From assembly GCA_038373885.1 (NCBI GenBank), contig JAWZYV010013181.1, positions 60,472-124,471 of the forward strand: a stretch of DNA of 64,000 bases, written 5' to 3'. Source of the DNA: Cheiracanthium punctorium. Taxonomy: Eukaryota; Arthropoda; Arachnida; Araneae; Cheiracanthiidae. Under the pieces are notes generated by a model. That model made no database searches. It worked only from the letters and a program-made list of their open reading frames with translations, and was not told the origin of the DNA. Positions 39,301 through 45,366 of this stretch are shown in pieces (within the stretch, counting starts at the first letter, position 1; each line of letters starts with the position of its first letter). The translations under genes and the position numbers were made by a program.

Positions 39301-42128
39301 ACATTGAATTAATAATGATTAAAAAATCAATGTCAATACATAAAACAAGAAAGAAAAAGCTCTCACAATTTATTATTAGTCTTTCAACTTAATAAGGGGG
39401 AGAGGGGGAGGTTACTTATTTGTCATTTAATTTTTCATCAAACACTCACTTTTAATTTTGAAATGATTTATTGATTTATTTTTATTTTATATTGCTAAAG
39501 AAAGCCATGTATGTAAAATGCTTATAATTTTTTCAATAAAGCAGTAACAGATTTTTTTTTAATCAAAACTTTCAAAAATTCTCATTATTTACATTATTTT
39601 TTTATAAAAGAAATTTTTACACTTTAGTTTTTTTTTTCTTACTTTTTTTAAATATTATTATTAAGCAAATTTATGTTCTGATAAGTCATTTGGCTAAATG
39701 CTGTCATTCATTGCTTTACATAGTGAAAAATAATAAAAAAGGATGCTTATGTATAACCCCAGCAGTCATTCACGCCAAACTATTTTTTCGCCAAATGTGC
39801 TGGCAAACTGTTGCCAATCGTACTCCAAACCAGCAATAATTTCATGTGTCCAACATTTATCTCAGACAAAAAATCACTCAACTTATCAGACAGGCAGGAT
39901 AATACGTAAGTACTTAAAACAGTTATTTACTTTCGGGTTGATTTCTGTCTTAAATACTATTTCCTTTTTGAGTGATTTCAATCTTAATTAGCTTACAACC
40001 TTTCAAAATAACCTTTTACACCACAGAACTCAAATTCAAAGTTTCATAGAAATTTTGTTTTAAATAGAACAGCGTACATGCTTAAAAATGGTTTTAAAGT
40101 TATAAATGAAAAACATATCTTCAAAAAAGAAAACTGAATAAAGATAAATGAAGAGCAGACAAGTCTTTTCACAATCAGGCATGTAGCCAGGAAAATTTTT
40201 CGGGGGGTGATATGTGCCTGGAAAATTTTTCGGGGGGGGATATGAACTTATATGTGTATAAATAGACGGAATGTTAACACTAATCCAAAAATTTCGGGGG
40301 TGGGGGGGTATACCCCGATATCCCCCCCCCCCTGGCTACGCCCCTGTTCACAATGATATACATGCATAAAATTGCTGCAAACTATTTTGTAATATTTATG
40401 TTATTAGGAATGTACAGAGTTTAATAATCTGTATATGTCTGCATCAATAACAACAGTAATAGGAATAAGCACCTTAAATGGGTATAGTGTAGGTAAATAA
40501 TCTCACAGGATACCAGCTGTCTAGTTAGCAAGAAAAATTAAGAAAACCCTTAAAACAGTCTGAAATATATATAGAAATAGCTTGGATGACAAATGTGTGA
40601 AGCTATGATTCATTTAATCTTAGAGCAAAGGAGAAGGGTAAAAAATTATTCCACAAAGAAAGATTACATTTGACTATCTGCTTACTGAAATAAAATACGA
40701 TTCAAAACTGAAACATAGTTTTATACGCTTACACTGACAGTGAGATTTAAAATGCTTTTACAGTAACCAACCAATACATTTCAGCAACAAAAATAATAAT
40801 AATAATAATGTACATTGAATCTTGTTTTATGACTATAAATTAAAGGTTTTACATAAACAATACTAATTTTAATGCATTTAAACCATAGAAGGAATTTAAA
40901 AATAAGCTGCAACATACAAAGCAAGGGGGATTCACATTCTGCTTATTATTTAACACACTTGAAACAGCAGATTTTAACTCATATTCAGTAACATCATTCT
41001 GATCTATTTTATAAGATTAAGAACAAATATAAATTAGAAAAAAAAAAAAAAATTCATACATATTTTATCAATTTTAATCAGTTGTACTATGATACAGTTT
41101 AGAAAACCCTGCAAAACTAATTTGATTAGGAATATTCCGACAGTAAATTTTCCAGAAAATTGTTGATAAAATTTCACACTATGTCATGTTTATAACATAA
41201 TTTGCGACTCATATCAATACAGGACCCCACCATGGCTGAGTGGATAAGTCACTCAAAATAGTAGACGGCTAATGTATGACGCTCCCGGTTGCATTAGAAC
41301 CCTTAGAAAGTCCTCGAACCAAGGCACACCCCATCCTAGGCAGACCGTCCAAGTGTAGCATTGCCTTAAATCAGGGGTCGATCCAGGAATTTTTTCCAGG
41401 GTCGAATTTTTGTGAAAATTGTTTATTTTGTGAATTTCAACACTTATTTTTGCAGAAAAAATTGATAAAACACATTAAAATGTACAGTAAAACGCCACTG
41501 AAGGGCCGTTTTAGTCGACTGTATTTCTGTGAAGGGGCAGTTTTAATCGATATTAATTTTGTGAAGGGGGCGCTAAACGAACCCAAATTTCGACTGCATC
41601 GACCCTTGCTTAAATACACAAACCATATCAATATGGATCAACATTAAGCATTTGTAAATCTTGTCTAAATCATATTTGAAGCGCACGACTTATAACAGGC
41701 GAAAAATCCTTTTCAACTGAACACTTCTACCAATCTTCTAGATTTTAAAACAAATATGCGATATTCTCTGATGTTTCTTGTCGAAGACCGAGGAATGACT
41801 GGGCCAGTAAATATGCATCTCCGACGAATTTAAAAAGACAACAATTAAAACTACATGAAATCATGCAAAATTGTTAACTTTAAATTTTCAAGAAATTTTA
41901 GTGTTCCCAATCGTCAAACCCGACGGAAACTATTGGTTTTATAGACAAAATAATCGCCCAGGTAAAGCCTATACTGAAACTGCATCTTTCGCATTTAAAA
42001 AAAATGGATAACTGAAACATTCTAACGCCCAAAACAAACAATTTAAATGTTACTTTGTTTAAAAGGATACATTTTTCTTCGAGCAATTTATCACCCCTAA
42101 GAGAATATAAATACAAAATAGACAACAT
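166..42128 (-). CDS. AP4M1: AP-4 adaptor complex medium subunit (mu), 13 coding exons
   Basis: Spliced gene read by hand. Coding exons in transcript order: 42071-42128, 40918-41003, 37003-37109, 34522-34618, 24534-24641, 20959-21030, 20585-20653, 19461-19578, 7381-7475, 5673-5758, 1989-2087, 1756-1873, 166-363. All 12 introns are GT-AG and the phases fit, giving 1,311 nt and 436 residues; vertebrate AP4M1 is about 450. Residues 1 to about 140 form the longin-like half; about 180-436 form the mu-homology domain that binds tyrosine-type sorting signals on trans-Golgi cargo. Diagnostic stretches are VAPNSAAERP, EVFLDVIEK, TPPQGE, TCSG and KWVRYVT near the C terminus. TCSG and TPPQGE fit AP-4 better than AP-1, AP-2 or AP-3. 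The start is the first ATG of exon 1, because family members begin in the same way. No stop or frameshift breaks it, so it is probably functional. The family comparison is from memory, not a search. Confidence 0.93.
364..1755 (-). other. AP4M1 intron 12, no recognised element
   Basis: Intron between exons 12 and 13. It is AT-rich, with a G run at 698-707 and T and A runs near 1579-1594 and 1670-1683. I see no recognisable element or coding stretch. The open frame at 614-979 has no codon or family signal. Confidence 0.7.
1756..1873 (-). CDS. AP4M1: AP4M1 coding exon 12
   Basis: Encodes about residues 332-371, including KERKILWKLKKLPGQGE. The pattern W-x-x-x-x-x-P-G is where medium chains return to the first subdomain. 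The acceptor has a good pyrimidine tract (TTTCTTTTTTTAG); the donor is GTAACA. Confidence 0.92.
1989..2087 (-). CDS. AP4M1: AP4M1 coding exon 11
   Basis: Encodes DCDLTLKLSCNLPSNLEALN and onward, about residues 299-332, inside the second subdomain of the mu-homology fold. Acceptor ATGCTTAG, donor GTATGC. It ends AA, completed by T of exon 12 (Asn). Confidence 0.9.
3150..3191. repeat. GC-rich hairpin with 14-bp perfect arms
   Basis: GCAAAAGGGAGGGG at 3150-3163 pairs with its exact reverse complement at 3178-3191 across a 14-nt loop. Probably the core of an old MITE; I could not find outer ends or a target duplication. Confidence 0.6.
4119..5585. mobile_element. Non-autonomous hAT-type element, 1.47 kb
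   Basis: Starts TAGGGCAGGCC and ends in its inverted copy GGCCTGCCCTA. The arms stay similar for over 100 bp and are built of diverged repeats around the phrase TTGAAATTGGACA. Flanking 8-mers TTATATAC (4111-4118) and TTGTATGC (5586-5593) agree at 6 of 8, as in a decayed hAT target duplication. No transposase is visible; the 133-codon frame at 4587-4988 shows no domain. A Tc1/mariner reading with a TA duplication is the alternative. Confidence 0.7.
5673..5758 (-). CDS. AP4M1: AP4M1 coding exon 10
   Basis: Encodes VKALMYTIESPILIPFRLAS and onward, about residues 271-299. It continues directly from PPQGE (exon 9), as the family pattern F-x-V-M-x-Y requires. Acceptor TTTATTTTCAG, donor GTATTG. 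It ends AG, completed by G of exon 11. Confidence 0.9.
6212..6357. mobile_element. MITE with TTAGCTCAAATATAAC inverted ends
   Basis: The left end CGTATTAGCTCAAATATAAC is mirrored at 6337-6357 by GTTATATTTGAGCTAATGC. About 146 bp, in AP4M1 intron 9, with no coding content. Confidence 0.65.
7381..7475 (-). CDS. AP4M1: AP4M1 coding exon 9
   Basis: Encodes about residues 239-270. FSFDQHQFDK leads to the diagnostic TPPQGE just before the donor GTACGT. The acceptor is ATTTTCATAG. In adaptor medium chains F-x-P-P-x-G-x-F is a mu-homology landmark. Confidence 0.9.
7930..7965 (+). repeat. (TTTG)n microsatellite
   Basis: About nine TTTG units, 20 bp inside the 5' end of the Helitron. The second Helitron has the same motif at the same place. 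Confidence 0.9.
7974..8697 (+). repeat. Tandem repeat, 242-bp unit, 3 copies
   Basis: Units begin CGTATACAAATCCAC near 7976, 8218 and 8460 and are nearly identical. Overlapping long minus-strand frames across 7891-8602 repeat the same peptide and are artefacts of the array, not genes. Confidence 0.9.
9500..10620 (+). repeat. Diverged tandem repeat, about 115-120-bp unit
   Basis: Eight or nine diverged copies of a unit containing CGCCACTAGATGGCGCTGCA, GCTATGAAAAT and GCTATCCATTTTGCTATAAC. It forms the 3' half of the Helitron. The small open frames inside are repeat artefacts. Confidence 0.8.
11687..12016. mobile_element. hAT-like MITE rich in CCTGACTTTTCCAG phrases
   Basis: CAGCGTTGCTAC at the left end and GTAGCAACCCTG at the right are near-perfect inverted ends. 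The interior holds degenerate repeats of TTCCCTGACTTTTCCAGG. I did not find a clean 8-bp target duplication. Confidence 0.6.
12040..12213 (-). pseudogene. Coding-like fragment, left arm of an inverted pair
   Basis: The minus strand encodes SDSLDKSDKSAKKQKFTRTE. The same peptide with one change is on the plus strand at 18663-18806. The function is unknown to me; the basic KKxKF stretch is only suggestive. Both copies end around a sequence encoding YPSEPW or LYLSK, and they diverge outside. Confidence 0.5.
15027..15208 (+). repeat. Tandem duplication, about 91-bp unit, 2 copies
   Basis: ATTTAAATACTATTAGTTCA opens both copies (about 15028 and 15119). They are nearly identical apart from a few changes near the end. 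Confidence 0.85.
16430..16583. mobile_element. MITE, TTACGTATTATCC family, copy 1
   Basis: Right end GGATAATACGTAAATACC, left end GGTACTACATTATTATCC. It shares GCCAACAGTTTGCC and CGCCAAG phrases, in inverse orientation, with the copies at 39741, 56943 and 58384. Lies inside the 6.2-kb hAT. Confidence 0.75.
17549..18227 (+). mobile_element. Mariner element, internally deleted, 679 bp
   Basis: Perfect inverted ends of at least 26 bp starting CAAGGGGTGATCAAATGAAA, flanked by TA at 17547-17548 and 18228-18229. Transposase remnants on the plus strand are TIHRR near 17845 in the N-terminal region, then HPPYSPDMSPCDFH at about 17950 (the mariner catalytic signature, with D), then in another frame a long C-terminal stretch ending GVYFE and TAA near 18175. 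The central part is deleted and frames are broken, so it cannot make transposase. It is nested in the hAT element. Confidence 0.9.
18594..18659. mobile_element. 66-bp palindromic MITE, split by the hAT insertion
   Basis: GGCTGCATTC...GAATGCAGCC, nearly self-complementary throughout around CTCGTTGCACGAG. The hAT sits after its 8th base, so its first 8 bases also appear at 12347-12354. The outer flanks are ATT on both sides (12344-12346 and 18660-18662), a 3-bp target duplication. The same ends bound the 2.1-kb element at 42307-44381. Confidence 0.85.
18663..18806 (+). pseudogene. Coding-like fragment, right arm of an inverted pair
   Basis: The plus strand encodes SDSLDKSDKSAKKRKFTRTE, then KRSFLDSLYLSK and a stop. 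It mirrors 12040-12213 on the other strand. The two arms were about 130 bp apart before the MITE and hAT landed between them. Confidence 0.5.
19461..19578 (-). CDS. AP4M1: AP4M1 coding exon 8
   Basis: Encodes about residues 200-238, with DGIIQMKSFIKLNHKITV. This follows the family pattern G-x-I-x-x-K-S-F-L at the start of the mu-homology beta sandwich. Acceptor TATTACAG, donor GTAATT. It ends with a single G completed by GT of exon 9 across a 12-kb intron. Confidence 0.9.
20585..20653 (-). CDS. AP4M1: AP4M1 coding exon 7
   Basis: Encodes residues 177-199. EVFLDVIEKITIQFSKE is the first strand of the mu-homology domain (the (N/E)E-V-F-L-D-V-x-E motif shared by medium chains). Acceptor CTCTAAACAG, donor GTAATT, both phase 0. 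Confidence 0.92.
20959..21030 (-). CDS. AP4M1: AP4M1 coding exon 6
   Basis: Encodes residues 153-176, including VAPNSAAERPLVKSRSQQ. This proline/serine-rich hinge lies between the longin-like half and the mu-homology domain and is close to the hinge I recall for vertebrate AP-4 mu. Acceptor TTTTGTTTAG, donor GTAAAA, both phase 0. Confidence 0.92.
21285..21312. repeat. (TA)n microsatellite
   Basis: Fourteen uninterrupted TA units in AP4M1 intron 5. Confidence 0.95.
22443..22842. mobile_element. MITE with long inverted ends and TTAA target duplication
   Basis: GGGTGTATGTCGAAAAAAA at the left mirrors TTTTTTTCGAACAACACCG at the right. The similarity of the arms continues for about 70 bp (AAATAAACTAAT in both). 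TTAA flanks both sides (22439-22442, 22843-22846), as in piggyBac-type or Kolobok-type insertions. No coding content. Confidence 0.75.
23185..23445 (-). mobile_element. tRNA-derived SINE
   Basis: Read on the minus strand: an A-box-like stretch GTGTAACAATTAGCACATTG, then a B-box AGGTTCGAGGTTTGAATC at tRNA spacing, then an unrelated body ending in CATCATTAG. Ends are approximate and no target duplication was confirmed. Confidence 0.7.
24534..24641 (-). CDS. AP4M1: AP4M1 coding exon 5
   Basis: Encodes residues 117-152 and begins DNGLIKTTNIDQLRPYI, matching the D-x-G-x-x-x-T-T end of the longin-like domain in medium chains. The last part is the linker. Acceptor TTATGTGCAG, donor GTAAGC; both ends are in phase 0. 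Confidence 0.92.
26486..27161 (-). repeat. Long direct repeat, left copy (putative 3' LTR)
   Basis: About 676 bp, near-identical to 33322-33995. It includes a GGCGGTGGTGGCTCAGCGAG phrase and ends (plus strand) TTCATCACA. Next to it at 27165-27177 the minus strand reads a purine-rich GAGGGGAG. Confidence 0.8.
29765..30030. repeat. Tandem GGCGATATTT/TCGCCAAA repeats
   Basis: Three diverged units of about 80 bp built on ATTTGGCGATATTTCGCCAA with CAATGACA between them. The frames seen here on both strands are repeat artefacts. The same phrases occur near 16600-16700 and 59140. Confidence 0.8.
30531..31035 (+). repeat. Tandem repeat, about 168-bp unit, 3 copies
   Basis: Units start ATGAATTTCGGCCCAT at about 30531, 30694 and 30867, each with GGGGAGGTGCACAACTAGAT. 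Inverted relatives lie at about 58885-59060. Confidence 0.9.
31247..31277. repeat. Terminal hairpin TTACTTCCTT...AAGGAAGTAA
   Basis: Ten-bp perfect arms around an 11-nt loop at the right edge of the repeat-rich block 29440-31280. Probably the terminus of a DNA element whose other end I cannot place. Confidence 0.6.
33322..33995 (-). repeat. Long direct repeat, right copy (putative 5' LTR)
   Basis: About 674 bp, near-identical to the left copy, differing by scattered substitutions and small indels. On the minus strand it is followed by GC-richer leader-like sequence (about 32640-33320) with a duplicated GAAAGTCACATCACTAG phrase and a short open frame (33122-33322) of unknown nature. Confidence 0.8.
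34522..34618 (-). CDS. AP4M1: AP4M1 coding exon 4
   Basis: Encodes about residues 84-116, with FCGGATEEHIKRNLLLVHEL. This is the typical medium-chain helix, where N-x-x-L-V-x-E-L leads into the D-x-G-x-x-x-T-T motif of exon 5. The acceptor is TTAATTTTTCAG and the donor the consensus GTAAGT. Confidence 0.92.
34878..35358. mobile_element. Pogo/Tc1-type MITE, TA target duplication
   Basis: CAATGACCTCTCGCTTATGC at the left mirrors GCATAAGTGAGAGGTCACTG at the right; TA flanks at 34876-34877 and 35359-35360. Ends of the form CAGTGACCTC are known from pogo/Tigger-type elements. The body carries a young 50-bp tandem duplication and repeats of TATGCGGCTCTCAGTTATA. Confidence 0.8.
35191..35290 (+). 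repeat. Perfect 50-bp tandem duplication
   Basis: Two exact copies starting TGTCTCTCATATTTTAGATG at 35191 and 35241. Identity implies a recent event or a sequencing/assembly duplication. Confidence 0.95.
35385..35610 (+). mobile_element. tRNA-derived SINE, degraded head
   Basis: Shares ATAGCACTCAGAACTG, the B-box GGTTCAAACCC and the later TTAGAAAGACACCCT...ACACAGAGGGCA body with the SINE at 36616. The A-box is worn down, so this copy is older. Confidence 0.75.
36616..36858 (+). mobile_element. tRNA-derived SINE with 12-bp target duplication
   Basis: A-box TGGCACAGTGGATAGC and B-box GGTTCAAAACC at tRNA spacing; the tail is (ACAA)n. It is flanked by AAAACTCTTCTT at 36604-36615 and 36859-36870, a perfect 12-bp duplication, as left by L1/RTE-type retroposition. 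Lies in AP4M1 intron 3. The minus-strand frame 36444-36746 is not a gene. Confidence 0.9.
37003..37109 (-). CDS. AP4M1: AP4M1 coding exon 3
   Basis: Encodes KLDEIYVFSIKREKVVYIAV and onward, about residues 49-84. This is the central beta-sheet part of the longin-like fold. The acceptor is TTTTTAATTACAG and the donor GTATTT. It ends with two bases (AG) that join T of exon 4 to give Ser. Confidence 0.9.
38452..39048 (+). repeat. Minisatellite, about 76-bp unit, 8 copies
   Basis: Units begin GTACAACTAGGTTGCTGAAT and contain TTTTTTAGTTAAAAACGGGC. The middle copies are almost identical; outer copies are more diverged, which fits homogenisation inside the array. Confidence 0.95.
39057..39122. repeat. 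Perfect hairpin, 32-bp arms, 2-nt loop
   Basis: The arm at 39057-39088 (containing TGGCGACAGTCGCTGGAGC) is exactly complementary to 39091-39122, with only GT between. It sits just inside the right end of the TIR element. An expanded, less perfect version (GCTTGGCG... GCCAAGCTCCAGCG) is at about 52060-52160 in the relative. Confidence 0.95.
39741..39914. mobile_element. MITE, TTACGTATTATCC family, copy 2
   Basis: Shares CGCCAAACTATTTTTTCGCC, GCAAACTGTTGCCAATCGTA and GGATAATACGTAAGTAC with the other copies. Its left end is degraded. AP4M1 intron 2. Confidence 0.75.
40176..40346. mobile_element. hAT MITE, 171 bp, 8-bp target duplication
   Basis: CAGGCATGTAGCCAGG mirrors CCTGGCTACGCCCCTG; flanked by TTCACAAT at 40168-40175 and 40347-40354 (perfect). 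The interior is G-rich, with two AAAATTTTTCGGGGGG phrases. Confidence 0.9.
40918..41003 (-). CDS. AP4M1: AP4M1 coding exon 2
   Basis: Encodes residues 20-48 of the longin-like domain and ends ...NVNPPCF before the donor GTATGT. The acceptor is TTATAAAATAG, with a weak pyrimidine tract. The first two bases complete a codon split with exon 1 (T+AT, Tyr), and the exon ends in phase 0, which fits exon 3. Found by phase and family pattern rather than by ORF length. Confidence 0.8.
41223..41365 (+). mobile_element. SINE-like tRNA-derived fragment
   Basis: A-box TGGCTGAGTGGATAAG is clear; the B-box region CGGTTGCATTAGAACCC is degenerate. No tail or target duplication confirmed. Confidence 0.5.
41372..41608. 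mobile_element. hAT MITE, 237 bp
   Basis: CAGGGGTCGATCCAGG mirrors CTGCATCGACCCTTG. CTTAAAT occurs directly at both flanks (41365-41371 and 41609-41615), so the target duplication is 7-8 bp. AP4M1 intron 1. Confidence 0.8.
42071..42128 (-). CDS. AP4M1: AP4M1 coding exon 1 (start codon)
   Basis: Encodes residues 1-19 (MLSILYLYSLRGDKLLEEK) plus one base of the next codon. It is followed by the donor GTATCC. The pattern of a hydrophobic beta strand followed by S-x-R-G-D is the usual opening of an adaptor medium chain. The reading frame stays open upstream, but there it runs into transposon sequence, so the ATG at 42126-42128 is preferred. Confidence 0.85.
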
Positions 42129-42306
42129 TATAATTGTTGTTTTAATTTTCAACTTAACACGATCACTAAAGGTCTTCAAGTAATGAAGCGACGAGAGCAA
42201 TGAAAAAGGATGGGCAGCACAGGTTTTGTTTACATACATATACATACTGCACCGCAACCGAAATGCCGGTAATTTATTTCTTAACCGAAACGCCGGGAGA
42301 GTTACT
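42129..42306 (-). promoter_or_regulatory. Probable 5' UTR and promoter region of AP4M1
   Basis: The 178 bp between the AP4M1 start codon and the next transposon end. No TATA box or clear initiator is seen; CpGs are more frequent than in the introns. Any native promoter must lie here or inside the adjoining 42307-44381 element. Assignment rests on position only. Confidence 0.4.
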
Positions 42307-42375
42307 GGCTGCATTCGTAAACGACAAACTCGTTGCACGAGTTTTCGTAAGAAAACTGGAATGCATGTGTTGAAA

Positions 42376-42680
42376 GGTGGATTCATATCTGCCGCGCCGC
42401 ACTGCAACCATGCCGTACTGTTTCGCCGTTTTGGACCGTTGGCTGTCCTCGCGGCGAGCTTGCGGTGCCGCAAGTAAATACACCAATGCTCTTCTGTAAT
42501 TGGCTGTAGCTGTAAAAGCTCTTCTGTAATTGGCTGTAGCTTTGCGGACGCTGCGAATTATTTGTTCTCGCCAGATAATGCGCAAACCCTCGGCGCTCGC
42601 CGCGCGGGCGCCGTATTGCTCCGCCACGTGACGTCATTGCGGCGTCTTAGCGGTGCGGTACGGCTAGTATGAATCCGGCT
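42376..42680. mobile_element. GC-rich MITE with GGATTCATA inverted ends
   Basis: GGTGGATTCATATCTGCCGC mirrors GCGGTGCGGTACGGCTAGTA / TGAATCCGGC. GC-rich interior with a duplicated CTCTTCTGTAATTGGCTGTA at 42490 and 42520. The minus-strand frames through it are not supported as genes. Confidence 0.65.
42625..42636. promoter_or_regulatory. Overlapping E-box and CRE-type palindromes CACGTGACGTCA
   Basis: CACGTG (bHLH site) overlaps TGACGTCA (full CRE palindrome) inside the GC-rich MITE, about 500 bp upstream of the AP4M1 start codon. Two ATTGG (inverted CCAAT) boxes lie nearby at about 42501 and 42531. Function is inference. Confidence 0.4.
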
Positions 42681-42682
42681 TA

Positions 42683-43682
42683 AGGTGACCGGTGACCATA
42701 CGTCCTCGAAATTCGAGGACAGTCCCCAAATATAGATCGTTTTTTCATTTTGTACCCAAATGCCAAGATTTGTACTTTTTTCCCTGAAAGTTTCCGTTCA
42801 GTTTATTTCTTTCAGAAAAAAACTGAAGGAATAAGAAAATAAACCAACTAAAAGTGCCATCTACTCAGAGAAACAATGAAATTCAATCCCTGAAAACGTT
42901 TGTTGTCATTGTGTGTGTAGCGTGTACAGACATTCAATAAAATATCCGACTATAAGCCAAATATCCCATTTCAGTTTTGTTAATGATTAATCACTTTTCA
43001 TGAAGAACCATGCTTGAAATTGACGTACGAAAATTTTCTTGCACTTGAATACTTTTTTTAGAGGGTGTTCAAAGTTTCATGAAATATTATCAGAAAATTA
43101 TACAGTGTAAAAAGAAATGTCTTCTGAAAAATACAAATACTATCCAAGAGTTAAATTTTGAATAAATTGCAATATTTCAACATGGTGTTCCTTTCATGCT
43201 TCTGGTTTAAATAAATATTTATAAATGAATGAAATACTTCCATTAATTTATTAGAAATAGGAATACACAGTTGATATAAAGAGCTATTAGAGTTCATTTT
43301 CAGATATCAAAGTCAGTCAAGATTTAAAGTATGGGTATACTGGTATACACTCTCCAAAAAAAAAGTATTCGAGTAAAAATTTCCTACGTTGGTTTCGTAT
43401 ATTAAAAATTATTTATCATAGAATATGAATTAGGCTATGTATAAATATGACTTTCCATATTTCTGTTACGTTTTACGTTTTTCAAAAACTCAATTATTAT
43501 TCGCAAATCTAAAATAGTAAATTTATCACTTATTCGAATACTTTTTTGGAGGGTGTACATGGTAATATGTTGTGTCCTCGAATAAGTCCTCGATAATATT
43601 TTCTAGTGTCCCCAAGTTTTGTTTATATTCGAGGACAATGCTTAATTTGTCCCCAAATTACTGTTTAGAAATATGGTCGCCT
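42683..43682. mobile_element. 1.0-kb Tc1/mariner-type MITE, TA flanks
   Basis: AGGTGACC mirrors GGTCGCCT; TA flanks at 42681-42682 and 43683-43684. Inner arms share ATTCGAGGACA...TCCCCAAAT in inverted order. It contains a second MITE at 43348-43555. Confidence 0.7.
43348..43555. mobile_element. 208-bp Tc1-type MITE nested in another MITE
   Basis: CACTCTCCAAAAAAAAAGTA and TACTTTTTTGGAGGGTG are inverted ends; TA flanks at 43346-43347 and 43556-43557. A related single end (AATACTTTTTTTAGAGGGTG) is at about 43048-43068. Confidence 0.8.
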
Positions 43683-44439
43683 TAGTGTTGAGTGAAGTCA
43701 GTGGTTTTCAGTTTCTTTTGCCTTTACGAACAGCTTCAGTTTATTGAGTTTCGTCGCCTAGGAGACGTATTTGTTTACAATTCGCAAGTACGTTAACTTT
43801 GCTGAGGAGAGTTTTTAGCACATACTCAATATAAAATCAACAGGATTTTTAAAAGAAAGAATGGCCATCATTGAAGTGCACAGATTAAAATTTAGAAATT
43901 TCAACTTAAACTTCATTCTTTCAAAAGTATTTAGCAAGAGAAATTCAAATATCGCAAATAATGGTTTAAATCATCTTCAATCTCGACACTAAAACATGCA
44001 TTTTTGAATTTACTAAAATAAAAAATAGAAGAAAATGATTACCTTTGAAAAAGTATGTACCTTCGTAGCAGTTTCTAACGTATGCCTCAATTTCCTCCTC
44101 GAAAAACTAATATTTGCAGCTTCAGCAAACGTAAAATACTTTTCATAGCATCATACTATTCCATAACAACGGACGCCATTTCTAAACAAAAACAACGGGC
44201 AGAAAGTAAAACTCAACGAACCTAATTCATTCTCAGTTTACTTCGTTTGAAACTAATTGCACCCAGTTTTGTATACGAACTCTCTAGTTTTTAAACTGAA
44301 AGCACTCAGTTTCCTTTACGAATACCTTAGATAGAAACTCGTTGCACGAGTGCAACTCGTTTGGCGTTTACGAATGCGGCCACTGGTGCATGAAATTTCA
44401 GATGAATAGGACTTTTACACATGACGTTTCAATGACGTC

Positions 44440-44635
44440 ATCCGAGCGATAGCCGACTGCAGCAGAGATTTTGGGTGTCGAGGTTCGATTCCCAACTCGG
44501 CGTGGTTGTCATTTCCGTCCCTTCATAGGGGGTGACGTTGGTCCACCTACAAGGTGCCCTCATAATAAACAGACCAGCAATTCCGGCATGTTATGGCCAA
44601 AGCCTTCAAGGCAGAAGACAGCCATTGGGAAAAAA
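44440..44635 (+). mobile_element. tRNA-derived SINE, second family
   Basis: B-box AGGTTCGATTCCCAA is clear and an A-box-like GCGATAGCCGACTGCAGCAG lies upstream. The body (GTGACGTTGGTCCACCTACA) differs from the SINEs at 36616 and 56401. Ends approximate. Confidence 0.65.
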
Positions 44636-44847
44636 AACTAAGGGCGGTGAAATAATTGAAATCTTTAATATTTGTTTTTTACTGTCGGGATTAAAAAAAG
44701 AAGAGTAAATGACGAATGAGCACGATTACAGTCACAAATTCTAATTGAATATCTGTTTGAACGACGATATTTTGAGTAAAGCTGTCGACCACGTAACGTC
44801 CAGGTGAATCATCCCCTAGTAGCAATTAACAAGCGTAGCAATAACCC

Positions 44848-45172
44848 TGTCGTCAAACATCTCAAAAATTTGAATTAAAAATATATATCTGTCGGCGACT
44901 GGTGAAAAAACTACTTATTTGATCTAAATAAATGAGACGGCCGAATTGACTATGACAAATAAGAAGTTATTTTCACTAATAACATTTATTAGTTTACAAT
45001 ATTTACAAGTAAAACCGCATTTCTAAATTCGAAACACATAATTCAAATCTATATATCAAACATAATAATAACTGCAAGCTGTTCTATTTTTTCTTTTCAC
45101 CGTTGCCTCTGACTCCATGGCAACCTGGAACCATGGAGTCGGTTACTCGTTGAATGGTAACCCGGTGCAACA
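44848..45172 (-). repeat. BEL element 3' LTR (325 bp)
   Basis: Plus strand reads TGTCGTCAAACATCTC to GGTGCAACA. Shorter than the other LTR by about 60 bp because of three indels. The polypurine tract adjoins its right edge. Confidence 0.9.
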
Positions 45173-45366
45173 TTCTCCCCACTTGAGTTTTTGAACTCTT
45201 AGGAGAAATCTCAACAAAAACTAAACATTAAAGAAAACTGAAAAATACTGAACATTTCATAAACACACAATTCAAATATTCAAAATTAAAACACAAATTA
45301 ATATATAACAATAATGAGATATAAATTTTTAAAATTAGTCCTAAAAGTGTTCAAATGTAAAAGAGT

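Larger units (their letters stand above)
37110..40917 (-). other. AP4M1 intron 2
   Basis: Holds the TIR element with minisatellite, one MITE of the TTACGTATTATCC family and one hAT MITE, plus long T runs (37771-37790) and a G run (37526-37536). Other parts are AT-rich and unremarkable. Confidence 0.75.
42307..44381. mobile_element. 2.1-kb element with GGCTGCATTCG ends, 3-bp target duplication, adjoining the AP4M1 5' end
   Basis: Left end GGCTGCATTCGTAAACG with ACTCGTTGCACGAG; right end CGTTTACGAATGCGGCC preceded by CTCGTTGCACGAG. Flanked by ACT at 42304-42306 and 44382-44384. The same ends and a 3-bp duplication are seen in the 66-bp MITE at 18594, which supports the boundaries. A 3-bp duplication fits PIF/Harbinger-type integration. 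It contains three nested smaller elements and no transposase frame. Confidence 0.75.

Noticed and set aside
41898..42473. 191-codon minus-strand frame overlapping AP4M1 exon 1
   Set aside because: Only the part at 42071-42128 is coding; upstream it runs through a MITE and downstream into intron 1 after the GTATCC donor.
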